NCBI RefSeq assembly: GCF_000737715.1 | Contig: NZ_JPRN01000005.1 | Span: forward strand, 186,001-250,000 | Origin: Chryseobacterium sp. JM1 | GTDB lineage: Bacteria; Bacteroidota; Bacteroidia; Flavobacteriales; Weeksellaceae | Direction of reading: 5' to 3' | Length of the DNA stretch: 64,000 nt | Part shown: piece by piece, positions 61,663-64,000 of the stretch | How the letters are laid out: the number at the start of each line of letters is the position of its first letter | Numbering within the stretch: the stretch's first letter is position 1 | Notes under the pieces: model-generated | Seen by the model: the letters and a program-made list of their open reading frames with translations, nothing else | What the model was told of the DNA's origin: nothing | Database searches by the model: none | Position numbers and translations under genes: made by a program

Positions 61663-62928
61663 ATGTATAAACATTTCATTTTCATTTTTATCACCCTGAT
61701 CTCGTCCGGTATAAGCACGGTAAAAGCCTGTACCATATTTTCATGCTCAAGAGGTGGAGAGACATTCGCTGCGGCCAATGAAGATGATATGACTCCTTTC
61801 ACAAGAATCTGGTATAATCCTGCTACTAAAGACCGCTACGGATCCGTCAGCTTCGGAGCTCCGGATATGCAGACCGCCTCTGCGATGAATGAATACGGCC
61901 TGTTCTATGATTTTGCAGCCGCCAATTACGACCTGAGCAAGCTGAATCTGAAAAATCCTTACCAGGGAGACCTAATGTGGGAAATTTTAGGAAAATGCAA
62001 AACCGTAAAAGAAGCCATGGTGTATTTAAAAAAATACGACTACGCCATCTCTGCCAAAGTTCTACTGGCGGATAAAGAAGGAAATTCTGTTGTGATCACT
62101 CCCGGAAAAATCATAGAAAAGACCGGTGATTTCCAGGTGAATTCCAACTGTAATATGATCAATGGAAAACTGTCATGCAGAAGACCGGACATCGCCAATG
62201 AAATGCTTGCCGCTTCCAAGGAAAACAATATCGGGTTTCTGAAAACCATTTTAGACAAGACCCATCAGGAAGGGGAATTGAACACCCTATATTCTACCAT
62301 CTGCGATCTTAAAAAAGGAATTATCTACGTATATCTTTTTCACGATTATAATACCGTTTATAAGATTGATTTAAAATCTGAACTCAAAAAAGGCTACCGT
62401 ATAGAAAACCTGGCAGATCATTTTCCTTCATCATTTGCTTATGAACATTTCTCTAAAAACCATTCGTTATACCTTAAAGAATCTATTTTTCAGGAAATAC
62501 AGGATAAAGGCGCAGACATCACCATTGACCATTATATTGCAGAAAGCCAAAAACAGGATCCGAAAAATAAAAATCTTGATCCAGCCCTGCTTGAAGTAGC
62601 TTTACAGCTGGTTAAATATTCATGGAACGAGCACAATAGCGGCGCCATGTGGGATTACTGGTTCAGCAAACCTGATGGATATGACATCAAGCCTTACAAA
62701 GATGCCCGTCTTACCTCCGCTGAAAAACTTCTAAAATACCTTTCTACTAAAGAAGAGAAAGATCTCAAGCTCCGCAATTTCATGTACGAAATATCAGGTT
62801 TCATCAATTTCACACAGGGAAACAAAGTTGCTGCTAAAGGTTTTTACGAAAAAGCTATTGCCAATACCGCTGAAGTTTATCCTGTTACTTTATTGAGAGG
62901 GAAAGAGATGTTGAGTAGGTTGAAGTAA
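61663..62928 (+). CDS. Exported Ntn-hydrolase (C45/linear-amide-hydrolase-like) protein
   Basis: A 421-residue protein. A signal peptide (MYKHFIFIFITLISSGISTVKA) is followed directly by CTIFSCSRGGETFAAANEDDM, so cleavage would expose Cys23 as an N-terminal nucleophile. The pattern C-T-x-F then NED-M is that of the choloylglycine hydrolase/acyltransferase-like Ntn family. Conserved MNEYGLFYDFAAAN and SNCNM follow. The C-terminal ~150 residues are helical and TPR-like (FMYEISGFINFTQGNKVAAKGFYEKAI). It may cleave an amide bond of a small acylated substrate; the substrate is unknown. Confidence 0.82.
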   Translation: MYKHFIFIFITLISSGISTVKACTIFSCSRGGETFAAANEDDMTPFTRIWYNPATKDRYGSVSFGAPDMQTASAMNEYGLFYDFAAANYDLSKLNLKNPYQGDLMWEILGKCKTVKEAMVYLKKYDYAISAKVLLADKEGNSVVITPGKIIEKTGDFQVNSNCNMINGKLSCRRPDIANEMLAASKENNIGFLKTILDKTHQEGELNTLYSTICDLKKGIIYVYLFHDYNTVYKIDLKSELKKGYRIENLADHFPSSFAYEHFSKNHSLYLKESIFQEIQDKGADITIDHYIAESQKQDPKNKNLDPALLEVALQLVKYSWNEHNSGAMWDYWFSKPDGYDIKPYKDARLTSAEKLLKYLSTKEEKDLKLRNFMYEISGFINFTQGNKVAAKGFYEKAIANTAEVYPVTLLRGKEMLSRLK

Positions 62929-63294
62929 ATGGCAGGGATTAGGTGGCAGGGATTAGGGATTAGGGACTGTGCCGAAGGTTGAAAATGATGGTCCTTTGAT
63001 TTTAGTCAAGAGCTAAGAAAAAAGATGCCAGATGCCAGATAATAGATATCAAGCACGATTATCCACCGATTTAATTACTACGAACCAGCAACTGACAACC
63101 AGCAACCAGCAACTAAAAAAACCAGCCACTCACAAACTTCTTTCAAGCTCATTTACTCTACCCACTCTCGAACCCTCCCACCCTAAAATGTTCAAACCCA
63201 TATCTCGTATCCCGAAACTCAAAAACTCTCCCACCCTAAAACCCTCAAACTCCCCCACTCCAAACTTGCTCCTTAAATTTACTACCTTTGCAAA
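62929..63294. other. Intergenic composite repeat element before the helicase gene
   Basis: No gene. Order: GGGATTA-type repeat (62935-62968), a bridge containing GGTTGAAAATGATGGTCCTTTG, CAACCAGCAAC units (about 63080-63115), a G-poor CCACCCTAAAACCCTCAAAC-type tract, and a -7 box at 63283-63290. It is the second copy of the element seen at 42.3 kb. Confidence 0.8.
63283..63290 (+). promoter_or_regulatory. Putative -7 box (TACCTTTG) for the DEAD-box helicase gene
   Basis: TACCTTTG followed by CAAAATG fits TAnnTTTGC. It ends only 4 bases before the ATG at 63295, so the transcript could begin at or next to the start codon (leaderless). No TTG at the usual -33 distance. Confidence 0.6.
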
Positions 63295-64000
63295 ATGGAA
63301 TTAGAATCAATTTATCAAAAACTGCAGATTCAGGACATGAATCAGATGCAGAAATCTACATATAAGACTACTGAAAACAATACGGATGTTGTTTTGCTCT
63401 CTCCTACAGGTTCAGGGAAAACGCTGGCATTTTTATTTCCGGTTCTTCGTAACCTTAAAAAAGATGTTCAGGGAATTCAGGCTTTGATCCTGGTTCCGGC
63501 AAGAGAACTGGCATTGCAGATTGAGCAGGTTTTCAAATCAATGGGAACCGATTTTAAAGTATCGGTATGTTATGGAGGTCATGATAAGAAAATTGAGGTC
63601 AATAATTTAATTGAAGCGCCTGCAGTTTTAATCGGAACTCCGGGAAGAGTGACGTACCATTTAAGAAATAACAATTTTGATCCTAAAACGATTAAAACTT
63701 TGGTTTTGGATGAGTTTGACAAGGCTCTGGAGCTGGGCTTTCATGAGGATATGGAATATATTTCAGGTTCACTGAGAGGGCTTTCGCAAAGAATTTTAAC
63801 CTCAGCAACAACAATGGATGAAATTCCGCAATTTACAGGTTTAAAAAATGAAAAGATCATTGATTTTCTAAAATTAAGCGAAGTAAAGCCTGATATTCAG
63901 CTGAGAAAAGTAATGACTATTTCTGAAGAGAAACTGGATACGTTATTTAATTTAATCTGTAAAATCGGAAATAAAAGAACATTAATTTTCTGTAATCACC
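63295..64000 (+). CDS. DEAD-box RNA helicase, N-terminal part (cut by window end)
   Basis: Only the first ~235 residues are in the window. Motifs in order: Q-motif region (LQIQDMNQMQKSTYKTT), motif I SPTGSGKTLAFLFP, Ia VPARELALQIEQ, Ib IGTPGRVTYHL, motif II as DEFDKALELGFHEDM (DEFD rather than DEAD), and motif III LTSATTM. The second RecA domain starts (KRTLIFCNH) as the window ends. Variant motif II DEFD is seen in some bacterial DEAD-box proteins. Function is probably RNA remodelling. Confidence 0.92.
   Translation, partial: MELESIYQKLQIQDMNQMQKSTYKTTENNTDVVLLSPTGSGKTLAFLFPVLRNLKKDVQGIQALILVPARELALQIEQVFKSMGTDFKVSVCYGGHDKKIEVNNLIEAPAVLIGTPGRVTYHLRNNNFDPKTIKTLVLDEFDKALELGFHEDMEYISGSLRGLSQRILTSATTMDEIPQFTGLKNEKIIDFLKLSEVKPDIQLRKVMTISEEKLDTLFNLICKIGNKRTLIFCNH

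Noticed and set aside
63032..63304. 90-codon plus-strand frame before the helicase
   Set aside because: Its Thr/Ser/Pro/Leu-rich sequence comes entirely from the CT-rich repeat tract; no homology or start signal.
1..64000. tRNA, rRNA, prophage and insertion sequence genes
   Set aside because: No cloverleaf-like tRNA, rRNA fragment, integrase or transposase was recognised; REP-like repeats are present but without their transposase.

Overview
The window looks like a chromosomal segment of a Chryseobacterium/Elizabethkingia-type member of the Bacteroidota (Flavobacteriia, Weeksellaceae). The evidence is AT-rich DNA, promoters of the TTG-N20ish-TAnnTTTG type upstream of rplS and rpsA, gliding-motility genes gldF/gldG, several exported proteins with C-terminal type IX secretion (T9SS) sorting domains, split YeeE/YedE genes, and Rhs proteins beginning with a DUF6443-like region. 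No rRNA, tRNA, prophage, transposase or CRISPR array was found.

Layout. (1) 1-10.5 kb is an Rhs polymorphic-toxin locus. It holds the 3' end of a large YD-repeat protein, a complete DUF6443/Rhs protein with a glycine-rich hydrophobic C-terminal tip, a small membrane protein (candidate immunity), two tandem orphan immunity-like paralogues, a displaced Rhs tip that lacks a start and carries a predicted HExxH metallopeptidase toxin with an overlapping exported immunity candidate, and one more unknown protein. REP-like palindromes with attached terminator hairpins separate these modules. (2) 10.5-19.5 kb holds an SDR oxidoreductase and AraC regulator, a TonB-C-like secreted protein, gldG/gldF, hemJ, an unknown secreted protein, kbl and a JmjC-like cupin. 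(3) 19.8-28.1 kb holds two tandem T9SS M1 aminopeptidase-like proteins, a PBP4-type DD-peptidase and priA. (4) 28.1-29.3 kb is a 1.2-kb non-coding block of three long repeats. (5) 29.3-40.3 kb holds an AEC transporter, a C1-peptidase lipoprotein, and a long minus-strand cluster: hexosaminidase, Crp/Fnr regulator, YeeE/YedE pair, glycosylasparaginase, CutC and beta-mannosidase. (6) 40.3-48.8 kb holds a DUF4197 protein, the two subunits of a 3-oxoacid CoA-transferase split by an inverted ABC exporter, DoxX, a YwqK/MORN-like protein and a DUF3667 protein. (7) 48.9-64 kb holds a T9SS purple-acid-phosphatase-like protein, rplS, a four-copy structured repeat, an alpha/beta hydrolase, an EamA transporter, an M36 peptidase, a VWA protein, rpsA, an Ntn (C45-like) hydrolase and the start of a DEAD-box helicase.

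How the genes may work together. The exported proteases (M1 x2, M36, C1), phosphatase and glycosidases suggest a strain that digests proteins and glycoproteins outside the cell. The beta-mannosidase, beta-hexosaminidase and glycosylasparaginase have complementary predicted specificities, enough to dismantle the Man-GlcNAc-GlcNAc-Asn core of N-glycans. The Rhs locus resembles a toxin-tip and immunity archive used in competition with other bacteria.

Intergenic DNA is unusually rich in repeats: heptamer/octamer simple repeats, a two-part GGGATTA/CAACCAG element seen twice, REP-like palindromes and tandem units with paired hairpins. All assignments come from reading the sequence and translations by eye; no database search was run.
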